NCBI GenBank assembly: GCA_000964245.1
Contig: LANB01000001.1
Span: forward strand, 3,165,501-3,229,500
Direction: 5' to 3'
Source: Cellvibrionaceae bacterium 1162T.S.0a.05
GTDB taxonomy: Bacteria; Pseudomonadota; Gammaproteobacteria; Pseudomonadales; Cellvibrionaceae
Length of the DNA stretch: 64,000 bases
Shown: positions 52,169-61,270 of the stretch, piece by piece
Position numbering within the stretch: the stretch's first letter is position 1
Layout of the letters: every line of letters begins with the position of its first letter
Made by a program: the position numbers and the translations under genes
The notes under the pieces: generated by a model
Seen by the model: the letters and a program-made list of their open reading frames with translations, nothing else
The model's database searches: none
What the model was told of the DNA's origin: nothing

Positions 52169-54476
52169 GAATTCATTAACAACACGAGAAGTAGAAAGCA
52201 TAGTCACCACTGCGATTTCAGAAATTAGTGCCAAAGGGCCAACAGATGACTCCGTAATGGAAAAACTTGCTCATATTAAGCATTTTTATCCCCAAGTATT
52301 AAAGAAGCATGAGCGCAAGTTGTTATATGTTATGGGCCTTTTTTACAAGACAGGCAAACCTAGAGGAGTCATTGAGGAGATATACAGCTCATTTTCATCC
52401 GCGATCAACTCTGAAACGGATCACCACTTTACTCCTGTTCAGGCGAGTGCATACAGAAGTATCATCAACCATGAATACTTCTCTTTTTCCGCGCCAACTA
52501 GCTCAGGAAAATCTCATCTGTTTAGAACACTCATCAAGAGTAGTGATAAAGACATAGTAATTGTTGTTCCTTCACGGGCTTTAATATCAGAATTTTATTT
52601 TGAAACAATTGATCTTGTAGATAATGACGTTCTTGTTTTACAGTTTATTGATGATGTTAACAGAAAGCACACGTCAAGAAGAATATTTATAGTTACTCCT
52701 GAAAGAGCCGGAGAGCTGTTTAAATACAAATCAACTTTCAATATTGGTTTGTTTTTGTTGGATGAAGCGCACATATCAGAAGAAAATATAAGAGGGTTAA
52801 AATTCGATGCGCTCGTAAGAAGAATAAGCAAAAGTTTTCCAGATGCAAAGAAAGTATTCGCGCACCCATTTGTGGCAAACCCTGACGCACAGCTAAAAAA
52901 GCATGGATTCAAAGAAAGAACAAAATCAGCATTTTATGACCAACATGTTGTTGGCAAGATATACATGTTCGTAGAAGACTCTAGATTCCTCTTCTTTTCT
53001 CCTCATACAAAAAACCAATCACGAGAATGCGAAAAAAATATACCACTAGAAGTAATAAAGAAAAATGGTACCCTTCTTGTTTATATTTCAAAAGAGAAAA
53101 TCTTTGATGGTAGATACCTAACTGAATTTGAAGAATATATAAACGCCTGCCCCGCAATCACAAATCGATACGCTAAGTCTATAATAGAAAAACTAAGAGA
53201 GTATATCGGAGCCTCCGTTGATGAAGGTGAAAAGAAATCTACTCTAATCAGCATGATGAAACGGGGCGTAGTCGTTCATCATGGCTCTATTCCTTTAAAA
53301 GCAAGATTGCTAATTGAAGAATACGTCAATTTAGGATTTGCAAAGATATGTTTTGCGACCTCCACTCTCAACCAGGGTATAAATATGCCCTTCGACATCG
53401 TTTGGATTGATAACTACTACAGCATGGATGTTTTGACTTTGAAAAATTTGATTGGTAGATCTGGTAGGAGCACAAAAGATAAAGACAAATTCGATTATGG
53501 TTATACCGTAATCAAGAGAGAAAATGTAACTAGTTTTTCGGACAGAATTAGTACACTTTTTAATATATCTGACACTTCAACACTAGATAACCCAGAGGAT
53601 AACATTCCCGAAGATTTGATAGATATTGTTGATGCAGTAAAGAATGACACATTTGATACCGAACTAAATATTACCAAATCTCAAATAGACAGGATCGCAA
53701 ACGCCAACATAGATGGGGACCTACAGTACATTTTAGAAAATATGCTCATAGACGGAAAACCGATAACAGGGAGAGTCTATTACGATTTGGGAGATTCAAG
53801 GCGAAGAAAAATAAAAGACTGCATGAAAAATATTTACCTATCGCACATGAGAAGGCAAGAAATGACCATGGCTGAGAAAATAGTATTAAGTACAGCAATT
53901 CCTATTTTACTTTGGTCGATTCAAGGGAGGTCATTTAGTGAAATCGTTTCGCTAAGGTACGCATATCTTTCCAATAAGAAAGAAATTTCGATATTAAAGA
54001 ACTCTCATAAATCTGGTGAAATAACCAAAAATGAACTTGATAAAAAAATAGAAAATATAGAGGTACAATCTTCTTTTCAGCCATTTAGCTTACCTAACAA
54101 CAAAGAAAAAACGTTTCCTTTGTTTCCTAGAGGAACTAAAGCCAACCAAATCGACTATGATAGGGTTGTTTACGATACCTATGATTATTTGGACAAGGTA
54201 ATAGGCTTATCAATTATAGACCCTGTATGTGCTGCTTACAATCTGTATCTTGAAAAGACGAATGATGCTCGGGCAAAGATAATATACAACTACGTTAGAT
54301 ATGGAACCAATGATGAAACAGATATTTGGCTGCTAAAATATGGTTTTGGATTTGAAGATATAGAGTGGATAAGACAGTACGTTGAAACTATTAACCAAGA
54401 CGAAATTGTATTCTCAAAAAGGATCAGTGAGCTGGATAGGGAAAAATTAAATGTCATTAGCAGGTATATATATTAA
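52161..54476 (+). CDS. Superfamily 2 DEAH helicase of a Hachiman-type defence pair (HamB-like)
   Basis: A 771-residue SF2 helicase of the Ski2-like kind. Q-motif FTPVQASAY (about 90), motif I APTSSGKS (111-118), Ia VVPSRALI, Ib VTPERA, motif II DEAH (201-204), motif IV-V region FATSTLNQGINMP (398-410) and motif VI LIGRSGRS (430-437) are intact. The C-terminal 300 residues are unclassified and hydrophilic, possibly a sensor or regulatory domain. It overlaps the nuclease gene by 8 bp (GTG start), so both proteins are produced together. HamB in Hachiman unwinds DNA and controls HamA; the assignment here is by architecture. Confidence 0.65.
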   Translation: MIENSLTTREVESIVTTAISEISAKGPTDDSVMEKLAHIKHFYPQVLKKHERKLLYVMGLFYKTGKPRGVIEEIYSSFSSAINSETDHHFTPVQASAYRSIINHEYFSFSAPTSSGKSHLFRTLIKSSDKDIVIVVPSRALISEFYFETIDLVDNDVLVLQFIDDVNRKHTSRRIFIVTPERAGELFKYKSTFNIGLFLLDEAHISEENIRGLKFDALVRRISKSFPDAKKVFAHPFVANPDAQLKKHGFKERTKSAFYDQHVVGKIYMFVEDSRFLFFSPHTKNQSRECEKNIPLEVIKKNGTLLVYISKEKIFDGRYLTEFEEYINACPAITNRYAKSIIEKLREYIGASVDEGEKKSTLISMMKRGVVVHHGSIPLKARLLIEEYVNLGFAKICFATSTLNQGINMPFDIVWIDNYYSMDVLTLKNLIGRSGRSTKDKDKFDYGYTVIKRENVTSFSDRISTLFNISDTSTLDNPEDNIPEDLIDIVDAVKNDTFDTELNITKSQIDRIANANIDGDLQYILENMLIDGKPITGRVYYDLGDSRRRKIKDCMKNIYLSHMRRQEMTMAEKIVLSTAIPILLWSIQGRSFSEIVSLRYAYLSNKKEISILKNSHKSGEITKNELDKKIENIEVQSSFQPFSLPNNKEKTFPLFPRGTKANQIDYDRVVYDTYDYLDKVIGLSIIDPVCAAYNLYLEKTNDARAKIIYNYVRYGTNDETDIWLLKYGFGFEDIEWIRQYVETINQDEIVFSKRISELDREKLNVISRYIY

Positions 54477-54897
54477 AAACTAACCAGTTAAACGTTCGGC
54501 TTTTGTTTCTTTTTTCCAGTTTTCAAATTCTGAAAGATTGGTTCACTTTTTTTACTAAAGACTACCTTTCCTGAATTAGTTAAAATGAAGGGGTCTGAGT
54601 AACTTGATATTAATGTCCACTAGTGGCCGAAAGATGATTTATTGCGCCTCAACTTAACCTCGAATGAGGATGGAAGCCTTGTATAAATTGTGTGGGATGG
54701 AAGCGTCAAATCTAATCGAGAGTGAATCTGTGGCTTGATACCTTAAACCTGCGTTCATACCCTCAATAGCCAATAAACTATCAAGCGAGTTTGATTCCGG
54801 CACAGCCCAAATATTCTGTCGAACTCTCCTCCAGGGGTGTGCTATGTAACATGCATACCGTACGCATGGATTCACGGTAAATGCTTTTTAAATAAAT
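54477..54897. other. Gene-free gap at the right end of the island
   Basis: 421 bp. AT-rich and gene-free from 54477 to about 54640; then a minus-strand remnant (54654-54790). No direct repeat of the tRNA-Ala 3' end was seen in this gap. Confidence 0.5.
54654..54790 (-). pseudogene. Remnant resembling the last strands of an outer-membrane beta-barrel
   Basis: The minus-strand frame ends GLRYQATDSLSIRFDASIP ... YKASILIRG, with alternating hydrophobic/polar residues as in the C-terminal strands of FhaC/ShlB or similar barrels. Upstream residues (frame continuing to 54875) do not fit. No start or signal peptide. Confidence 0.3.
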
Positions 54898-57156
54898 CTA
54901 TTCCGCCACAAAAACCGCTTCAATATTCGTGTCAGCCGTTAAGCTCAGCGATATAACATTTTCAGTCGATTCAAGGTCGCCAGTCCACCCACTAAATACA
55001 AAGCCTGGCGCCGGTACCGCTTCCAGTTCAACGGGCACACCTTCAAAGTAATCGCCGCTCCAGCTTGTTTCATCGATGGTTAAATAATTTAAGCGTACCG
55101 TTCCTTGAGAGGCATTGTTAAGATTGAGACTGAGTGTGTGACGTGCGCTAAGGCCAAATTCGTTTTGAATATGCATCCACAACCAGAAGGGGCGTTGCTG
55201 CGCCCAGTTTTTCATTTGATCAACTTCATCCTGCCAGTCGACGATGTAGCCCCAGCGGCCTTGTTGCCTGGGGACTTCTGTCGCTATTTGTGCCGCCATC
55301 GCATCGATGAGTGTGTTGACCGCAGTGGGTTGGAAGCGCGTATTCAGTTCGTCAGCAAAGCGATTAATGAAGTTGTTACGAAATACATCATTAGCCATTA
55401 AGCGACGTAGTATAAGTGTGGACCAGGGCGGGTTAGGCCAGTCGGGTCCAGCGGTTTCCAGCGCAAAGGAGAGGGTATCGTCTGAATAATCGCTCTTGTT
55501 ATAAATGCCAAAACCAAAATCAGTATCGAAAAGAATCCATCGCCATTTTTGGCCAGGGCCACGCCAATATTTTATGTTGTTGCCGGGCCAGTCCTGGTTG
55601 TTGAAATAAATATTGGCGATGTTGTAGATCATAAAATTCTCAACATCGATCTGATCAGCCACATACTGAAAATTGCTTTCACCGGACAGGCTGTTGGTTT
55701 CAAGAAAAGTCGTGAGTGCAAGGTAATCGGCATTGTCACCGTGGATCAATTCGCCTTCGCGTTCCAGCAAATCAATTTCGTCTTTATCAAAACCGGATTT
55801 TGATGCGATGAAATGTTCATTCACTTTTTCGCGAATATTGTAGAGCCCCCAGTAGGTGCCGTTTAAATAACTGGCAACTGGTTGATAAGCTTGCATTTCG
55901 ATGCCCGTATCGGCAACAAGTTTTGTCATGAAGGCGTCACGGAACATTGCGCGATTCCAATCGTTACCGCCGTTGCGCAACACGAAAGATTCAAATTCCT
56001 GGTAGCCTAATTCCGGGAAAAGCGGGTAATCGATTTTGCCAGTACCGTAGCGTTCGCGTGCAAATATGGAGAGTGAGCGTTGCGCATTGGCGCGACTCCA
56101 GCCCCCGAATATTTTAACTCCAGCATTGAGATCAAAACCGAGGCCGTCGGCTTCATCGTAAAAGGCGAGGTAAATGTCGGTTTCCCAATCTTCCCAGAAA
56201 TTTGCACCATAGAAGGGTTGCTGGTTTTCGTATTCATCGCCGTAAGCGTAGATACCCGTATCCTGATCGAAGAAATTATCGGGTTCAGTGACAAGGGTAA
56301 CGATGGGTAAATCGTGATTGCGGTTAACGACCAGCGTACGGTTTGCCGTCAGTGAGGGAAACCAGCCGTCGCGGAATATTCGCGCGCGTATCACAGTGTC
56401 ATCGCTAATGGGTAGGGCGCCGGTATAGCGCGGGTCGTCACTGGAGGGGATGGTGCCATCCAGTGTGTATCGTATAACTTCATTGCTTCCTGCACCGCTT
56501 ATGCTCAGCATGGCATCATCAAATTCACCGCCGGGATGAGAAAATGCAATCTCGCTGGTGACAATGCCTTCGTAGCTGCTGACTGAATTCACTGAACCAG
56601 GCGTCGGCGCAATAAAAACACCCTGGCTGTTGTTGGAATTGATACCGACTGAAAAGCCAGTGGGCAAACCAAAAACCTCCAGTGAATCGACCAGACGCCC
56701 CTGGGCATCGTAAAGATAAAGTGTTTCACCGGGGTCTGAAGCAATTTTAAAATTGGTATGAAATACGCTGTTTGCGACATCACTGTAATCCTTGTCTGAC
56801 GCCCAGACCAGGAGGTAGCCGTTTGCAGAAATGCTGACATTGGGAAAGGCCCATTTATCGGGCTCGGTGTTGTCATCGGTGATGGTCCAATTCTCGATAC
56901 TGATTGTTGAGCTGCCTGAGTTATAGAGCTCAAACCAATCAGGTGTATCACCGTCATTGTCTATGACACTGGTATTTGAAGAGACAGCTTCGTTAATTCT
57001 GACACAATCGCTGTCACAGGCTGAACCGCCATTGCCGCCACTGGAGTTGCCACCGCTGGAACTGCTACCGCCTGAGCCACCACCACTGCTGCCTCCGCCT
57101 CCGCAGGCACATAATACAAGTAATAAACTGCTGAGAACTAAAGGCGTTTTTATCAT
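54898..57156 (-). CDS. CotH-kinase family lipoprotein with LTD, chitobiase C-terminal-like and InlB-type domains
   Basis: A 752-residue exported lipoprotein. N-terminus: signal with lipobox LCAC (Cys18), then a Gly/Ser linker. About 45-170: lamin-tail (LTD) domain (RINEAVSSNTSVIDNDGDTPDWFELYN). About 205-280: chitobiase/beta-hexosaminidase C-terminal-like domain (VIRYTLDGTIPSSDDPRYTGALP). About 290-650: CotH domain with FGGWSRANAQRSLSIFAR, FRDAFMTKLV, GTYWGLYNIREKVNEHFI and the DTDFGFGI metal-binding block. End: InlB-type B-repeat (APGFVFSGWTGDLESTE). CotH proteins are secreted kinases in spore formers; in Gram-negatives their role is open. It is divergent from the VTC/DUF4956 genes. Confidence 0.88.
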   Translation of the reverse strand: MIKTPLVLSSLLLVLCACGGGGSSGGGSGGSSSSGGNSSGGNGGSACDSDCVRINEAVSSNTSVIDNDGDTPDWFELYNSGSSTISIENWTITDDNTEPDKWAFPNVSISANGYLLVWASDKDYSDVANSVFHTNFKIASDPGETLYLYDAQGRLVDSLEVFGLPTGFSVGINSNNSQGVFIAPTPGSVNSVSSYEGIVTSEIAFSHPGGEFDDAMLSISGAGSNEVIRYTLDGTIPSSDDPRYTGALPISDDTVIRARIFRDGWFPSLTANRTLVVNRNHDLPIVTLVTEPDNFFDQDTGIYAYGDEYENQQPFYGANFWEDWETDIYLAFYDEADGLGFDLNAGVKIFGGWSRANAQRSLSIFARERYGTGKIDYPLFPELGYQEFESFVLRNGGNDWNRAMFRDAFMTKLVADTGIEMQAYQPVASYLNGTYWGLYNIREKVNEHFIASKSGFDKDEIDLLEREGELIHGDNADYLALTTFLETNSLSGESNFQYVADQIDVENFMIYNIANIYFNNQDWPGNNIKYWRGPGQKWRWILFDTDFGFGIYNKSDYSDDTLSFALETAGPDWPNPPWSTLILRRLMANDVFRNNFINRFADELNTRFQPTAVNTLIDAMAAQIATEVPRQQGRWGYIVDWQDEVDQMKNWAQQRPFWLWMHIQNEFGLSARHTLSLNLNNASQGTVRLNYLTIDETSWSGDYFEGVPVELEAVPAPGFVFSGWTGDLESTENVISLSLTADTNIEAVFVAE

Positions 57157-57265
57157 GGCGAGCTAACCTTTAAATTGCATTAATTGAGCAATATAACGTG
57201 TCGACGAGGGGTTTATGCCATAATATTGTGTTTTTATGACAAACGGCAACTTTAGGCGAACGTGA

Positions 57266-58039
57266 GTGATCGAGAGTACAGTATTTTTTGATTTAATCGA
57301 CGCTTTTCAGTCCTGTTCTCTGGATGAGCTGGAGGATGGGTATTTGATGAACCGGGTCGATACCAAGTTTCTCCTGGAAATAGAAAAATTGCCGGCGTTG
57401 TTAAATGCCCTAAAACCCGAGTATCACGTATTGGAAGTTGCGGGTAAGCGCTGTTTGAAGTACGAAAATGTCTACTATGACACAAGCGACTTTCATTTTT
57501 ATCATATGCATCATCAGGGGCGATTAAATCGCTATAAAGTGCGCGTGCGCAATTATGTCGATGCTGACGAGCGATTTTTGGAAGTTAAATTTAAAAATAA
57601 CAAAAAGAGAACCATTAAAACTCGCACGGGCTTACCCAAAGATTATGATAGAGGTTTGTCATCCTATTATCAGTTTTTGAAACAGGCCAGAGTGCCGCAA
57701 GTGAAAAACCTGCAAGTGTGTCAACGCAGTAGCTACACAAGAATTGCCTTGATAAATCATAGCTTGAAAGAGAAGTTGAGTATTGATACGGGTATGGTGT
57801 TTCAGCCTCTCATAAAAGGTGCAGCGGGGGAGTATCGCATTGATAATCTGGCGATAGTAGAGTTAAAACAGCCGCGTATTGATCGGCATTCTCCGGCCTA
57901 TGAGTTTATGCGTCGTTACGGTGTGAGGCCATCCAATTTTAGCAAGTATTGCATGGGCTTGATGCTGTCGACAGAAGAGCAGGCGCTGGTGCGCTATAAT
58001 CGGTTTAAACCGGTTTCACGAAAGTTAAAAAACAACTGA
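57266..58039 (+). CDS. VTC domain-containing protein (polyphosphate polymerase-like)
   Basis: A 257-residue soluble protein with the VTC tunnel fold signature: NRVDTKFLLEIEKLPALLNAL, the strand set YYDTSDFHFYHMHHQGRLNRYKVRVRNYVD, FLEVKFKNNKKRTIKTR (basic tunnel residues), AIVELKQPR and RPSNFSKYCMGLM. In eukaryotic Vtc4 this domain makes polyphosphate from ATP; bacterial versions are untested. The GTG start at 57266 lacks an obvious ribosome-binding site. Its usual bacterial partners are DUF4956 and CotH, both next door. Confidence 0.85.
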   Translation: MIESTVFFDLIDAFQSCSLDELEDGYLMNRVDTKFLLEIEKLPALLNALKPEYHVLEVAGKRCLKYENVYYDTSDFHFYHMHHQGRLNRYKVRVRNYVDADERFLEVKFKNNKKRTIKTRTGLPKDYDRGLSSYYQFLKQARVPQVKNLQVCQRSSYTRIALINHSLKEKLSIDTGMVFQPLIKGAAGEYRIDNLAIVELKQPRIDRHSPAYEFMRRYGVRPSNFSKYCMGLMLSTEEQALVRYNRFKPVSRKLKNN

Positions 58040-58105
58040 TACGCTTTTGTTTGATGGAGGCGCCTGAATTCAGTAGTGCAAAAAAGTCATAAGTAGTCAG
58101 CATAA

Positions 58106-58166
58106 GTTAAAATAAAAGTAAAAATAGAAATAAAAATAAAAGCATAAATAGAAGCACAATAAATAT
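58106..58166. repeat. A-rich low-complexity tract before the DUF4956 gene
   Basis: About 60 bases of repeated (A)nTA and AAATA/AGAAA units (for example AAAATAAAAGTAAAAATAG), ending just before the start codon at 58179. It could affect translation or be prone to length change. Confidence 0.6.
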
Positions 58167-58178
58167 ATAGGTAAAGAT

Positions 58179-58739
58179 ATGTTCGAATGGGATTTTGTTT
58201 TACGTTTCGGTATTTTCTTTTTGGGCGTGATTGTACTCCTGAGAATTATTTTCTTTAGAATTACCCCCAATCGTGAAGCGTGCTTTGGCATGTTCATATT
58301 TGGCTGTGGTGCCTTTTTTATTACCTATTTGCTTCATAGTGTTGAAATGTCCATGGGTTTTGCCTTTGGGCTGTTCGCCGTCTTTTCCATGTTGCGCTAT
58401 CGAACGGAAACGATAGAGGTGCGCGATATGACCTACCTGTTTACAACCATTGTTCTCGCCTTGATGTGTGCTGTCGCCAAGCTCAGCTATATAGAATTGG
58501 CGGCTCTGGTGGTCGTTATCCTGATGCTGTGTGCTTTGGCGGAAACACAGGTATTTGCACCAACTGTGATTGAAAGAAAAATTACTTACGATCGAATTGA
58601 TAAAATTCAGCCGCAACATTATCAAGCCTTGCTGGAAGAGTTGCGTGAGCGAACAGGGATGAAGGTAGTTAAATTTGAATTGGGAAAGGTGGATTTTCTT
58701 ACCGACAGTGTGCTGCTAACACTCTATTGCGAACGCTAG
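58179..58739 (+). CDS. DUF4956 domain-containing membrane protein
   Basis: A 186-residue inner-membrane protein with four predicted helices (about 5-25, 35-55, 58-80, 90-125) and a C-terminal cytoplasmic domain of about 60 residues. The block GFAFGLFAVFSMLRYRTETIEVRDMTYLF is the DUF4956 signature. It follows the VTC gene, as in other bacteria, and may anchor the VTC protein to the membrane. Confidence 0.88.
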   Translation: MFEWDFVLRFGIFFLGVIVLLRIIFFRITPNREACFGMFIFGCGAFFITYLLHSVEMSMGFAFGLFAVFSMLRYRTETIEVRDMTYLFTTIVLALMCAVAKLSYIELAALVVVILMLCALAETQVFAPTVIERKITYDRIDKIQPQHYQALLEELRERTGMKVVKFELGKVDFLTDSVLLTLYCER

Positions 58740-58753
58740 TGCGGGGGATGTGT

Positions 58754-59875
58754 ATGATCAAACATAGTACTTTTTTACTTTTGGTTTCTTTGTGCTTGCC
58801 CGGGCTGGTGATAGCAGAGGCGGAGTTTGATATCGACGCAGACTTTATTGTTGATGCCAACGTATACGACGGTGATTTGTTTGCTGAACGTATCTCGGAA
58901 GATAGCGGTTCCGAGCTTTTTCTGCGCCGTGCAAAAATCGAATTAGGGTTGGAACTGGATTTTAATGCGGGTCTCGAATTCTCAGCGGAATATAACGACT
59001 TGAACGAGGAAGTGAATGTTGATGATGCCTATGTGTATTTTGATGCGTTAAATCGTCTGCAAGTTAAATTGGGCAAATTCAAGGAGCCTGCGGGCCTCGA
59101 GCGCCGCCATTCGCTGACACAGCAATACCTGATGGAGCGTTCAATCGCGACGAACCTGTTTAGTTATGGGCGCGAAACCGGCTTGGGATTGGCCTATGAT
59201 GGCAAGGCCTGGGTGTTGGAAGCGGCACATTTTCTTATAGAGAGCGATGAAGCCGCGTTTGATGACGGTCGTGCATCAGTGTTGCATTTGAATGTAAATT
59301 CCTGGCGCGATGATGACAAAACATCCTACCTGCATTTTGGGGTGACCTTTTCGCTGCGAGACAATCCGGCATTACGTTACGATATCGACGAACCATTGAT
59401 AGCACACGGTGTTGGAAATCTTTTCCATAGTCCAAACTATTTTGCGGCTGATGAGGTGGAAACCCAGGCCTTCGAAATTATGGGCGCGCTCAAGGAATTT
59501 GGTTTGCAGTCCGAGTTTTTTACGCAAACGGTTAAAACCCGTAACGGGGATAGTTTTGAACACGGCGGTTATTACCTGAGTGGCGTGTGGACACTTTTCG
59601 GAGATTTAAGAGAATACCGTAAAGGTAAAATCCGCTTTCCACGGAAAATGAAAAAAACATTGGAGTTGGCTGCGCGCTATAGTCACGCGGATACAGCGAA
59701 TATTGGTGAAGGCGATATTGCCGATGTGTGGAGCCTCGCCTTGAATTATTACCCTAATAATGATTTTCGATTCTCATTTGAATTCGAACAAGCCGATCTC
59801 AAGGAATACGATGATGGGTTTAGTCGCGATATGGATGGTTCGAGTATTAATGCGCGCTTTCAGTATCTATACTAG
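58754..59875 (+). CDS. Porin_O_P family outer-membrane porin
   Basis: The ATG at 58754 is preferred (signal peptide IKHSTFLLLVSLCLPGLVIAEA follows directly; GGGGG at 58743 may be the ribosome-binding site); an in-frame ATG lies six bases upstream. The 373-residue barrel has the family pattern FLRRAKIELGLELDFNAGLEFSAEYND, DAYVYFDALNRLQVKLGKFKEPAGLER, and ends in NARFQYLY with terminal aromatic residue. OprP and OprO, the name-givers, import phosphate and polyphosphate, which fits the VTC neighbour; this is inferred. Confidence 0.85.
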   Translation: MIKHSTFLLLVSLCLPGLVIAEAEFDIDADFIVDANVYDGDLFAERISEDSGSELFLRRAKIELGLELDFNAGLEFSAEYNDLNEEVNVDDAYVYFDALNRLQVKLGKFKEPAGLERRHSLTQQYLMERSIATNLFSYGRETGLGLAYDGKAWVLEAAHFLIESDEAAFDDGRASVLHLNVNSWRDDDKTSYLHFGVTFSLRDNPALRYDIDEPLIAHGVGNLFHSPNYFAADEVETQAFEIMGALKEFGLQSEFFTQTVKTRNGDSFEHGGYYLSGVWTLFGDLREYRKGKIRFPRKMKKTLELAARYSHADTANIGEGDIADVWSLALNYYPNNDFRFSFEFEQADLKEYDDGFSRDMDGSSINARFQYLY

Positions 59876-59936
59876 TTTGGGGCTCGATTAGTTTGGGGCT
59901 CGATTAGTTTGGGACTCGACTAGTTTGGGGCTCGCC
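59873..59936 (+). repeat. Four tandem 16-bp repeats starting in the porin stop codon
   Basis: TAGTTTGGGGCTCGAT repeated four times (units 3 and 4 vary slightly) from 59873, where the first TAG is the porin gene stop codon. Each unit brings a new in-frame-independent TAG. Confidence 0.9.
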
Positions 59937-60029
59937 TGGCGCAAACCCGCGACGTCAATATAAGAATGACAGAATAAATCTTCTACAAAAACAAGACAAA
60001 GGCAAGCATACGATAAAAGGGGAAATGTG

Positions 60030-61145
60030 ATGACGGATCAGTATAAGGTAATTTGCAGTGGCAATATTCTCGATGGATTTGATCGTGCGCAGGTTCAGCA
60101 AGCTTTTTCAGATTTATTTAAATTGAGCCCGGATAAGGCGAATGCGTTTCTCAACCAGGAGCGCACCCTCAAAAAGGACCTGAGTCAGGCCAAAGCGGAA
60201 GCCTATAAAAACAAGCTACAAGCGATTGGTGTGGAAACACGTATCGAACCCATGGCTTCAGCAGGTTTTACGCTCGCATTGGAGCCAATAGAGGACGCGC
60301 CTGCGGAATCGTCCGCTTCACCGCAAGTTGCAGCGAAAACCGGGCTGGCACTTGAAGCCAGGGAGGAACCTTCCGGCGGTGCGCAATCTGCGGGTACAGA
60401 TCAGGCCGAAGCTGCGGAACCCTATGTGTCCGGAGATTTTCGCAAACCGGCTGAAGCCGTTGAAGAAGAAGCAGAAAGGGATTGGGAGGACAAGCTCAAC
60501 CTGCCTGCCATCGGTGCGGCGGCAATTGCAGCCTTTGCGGGTGCGCTGGTCTGGAAAATTATTGCCAGTGTCTTTTATTACGAACACAGTTTGGTAGCAA
60601 TCGGGATCGGGCTTCTTGTTGGTTATGCTGCTCTCATTATGGGCTCGCGTGGCGATTTGTGCGGTATTGTATGTGCTGTGCTTGCACTGGTTTCCATTTT
60701 GGGCGGCAAATATTGGGCAATGGACAGTATTCTTTCGCAGGGTTTTGAAGAGTATGCCGAGGAACAATGGCTTGGTGAAGAGATGCAGCTCTTCAATGAT
60801 GAAATGCGGGATATGGCGCGAGTGTATGTGAACGAGGTACACAGTGAAGACGATTTGCGACGTTTTATGGTGAACTACGAATATACCGATTCCTACGATC
60901 CGGATGAGATTCTGCAGGAAGACATCGACTATTTTCGCCAGGATGTCGACCCCATGCTACAAGCCATTGCCAGCGGGGACACAACGGCGTCGGATTGGAT
61001 GCAGCGAACTTATGAAAGTGAATTGGACAACCTTTCTACCTGGGATCTGGTCAATGACAGCCTCGGTTTCATCGATTTTCTCTTCTTTTTCTTTGGTGCA
61101 GGCGCGGCCTTTAAGTTAGCAAGCGGCCGAATGGGTGATGATTAA
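60030..61145 (+). CDS. Membrane protein with N-terminal profile-like domain, 371 residues, unknown function
   Basis: The ATG at 60030 follows AAAAGGGGAAATGTG (an in-frame GTG lies just before). An N-terminal soluble domain (about 1-75) with YKVICSGNILDGFDRAQVQQAFSDLFKLSP is similar to a ribosomal-L7/L12-like or FrhB-like helical module often seen before membrane proteins. A long Ala/Glu linker and membrane helices (about 155-235; LPAIGAAAIAAFAGALVW, SLVAIGIGLLVGYAALIM, LCGIVCAVLALVSILGG) and a final helix near residue 345 follow. It comes 154 bp after the porin, converging on purC. Confidence 0.65.
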   Translation: MTDQYKVICSGNILDGFDRAQVQQAFSDLFKLSPDKANAFLNQERTLKKDLSQAKAEAYKNKLQAIGVETRIEPMASAGFTLALEPIEDAPAESSASPQVAAKTGLALEAREEPSGGAQSAGTDQAEAAEPYVSGDFRKPAEAVEEEAERDWEDKLNLPAIGAAAIAAFAGALVWKIIASVFYYEHSLVAIGIGLLVGYAALIMGSRGDLCGIVCAVLALVSILGGKYWAMDSILSQGFEEYAEEQWLGEEMQLFNDEMRDMARVYVNEVHSEDDLRRFMVNYEYTDSYDPDEILQEDIDYFRQDVDPMLQAIASGDTTASDWMQRTYESELDNLSTWDLVNDSLGFIDFLFFFFGAGAAFKLASGRMGDD

Positions 61146-61197
61146 GAGGGAATAATTAAAGGGCGCCGGTTTTAAATTAATTCCGGAAGCAAATCAA

Positions 61198-61244
61198 AAA
61201 AGGCCAGCGTATTCAGGAAGGGCTCCCGAATACGCTGGCCTTTT
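61198..61244. terminator. Bidirectional intrinsic terminator with a 17-bp perfect stem
   Basis: AAAAGGCCAGCGTATTC (61198-61214), 13-base loop, GAATACGCTGGCCTTTT (61228-61244). The A-run before and T-run after allow termination in both directions, between the unknown membrane gene and purC. Confidence 0.93.
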
Positions 61245-61270
61245 GGTTTATAGCGGCTTTTTGAGCGGAT

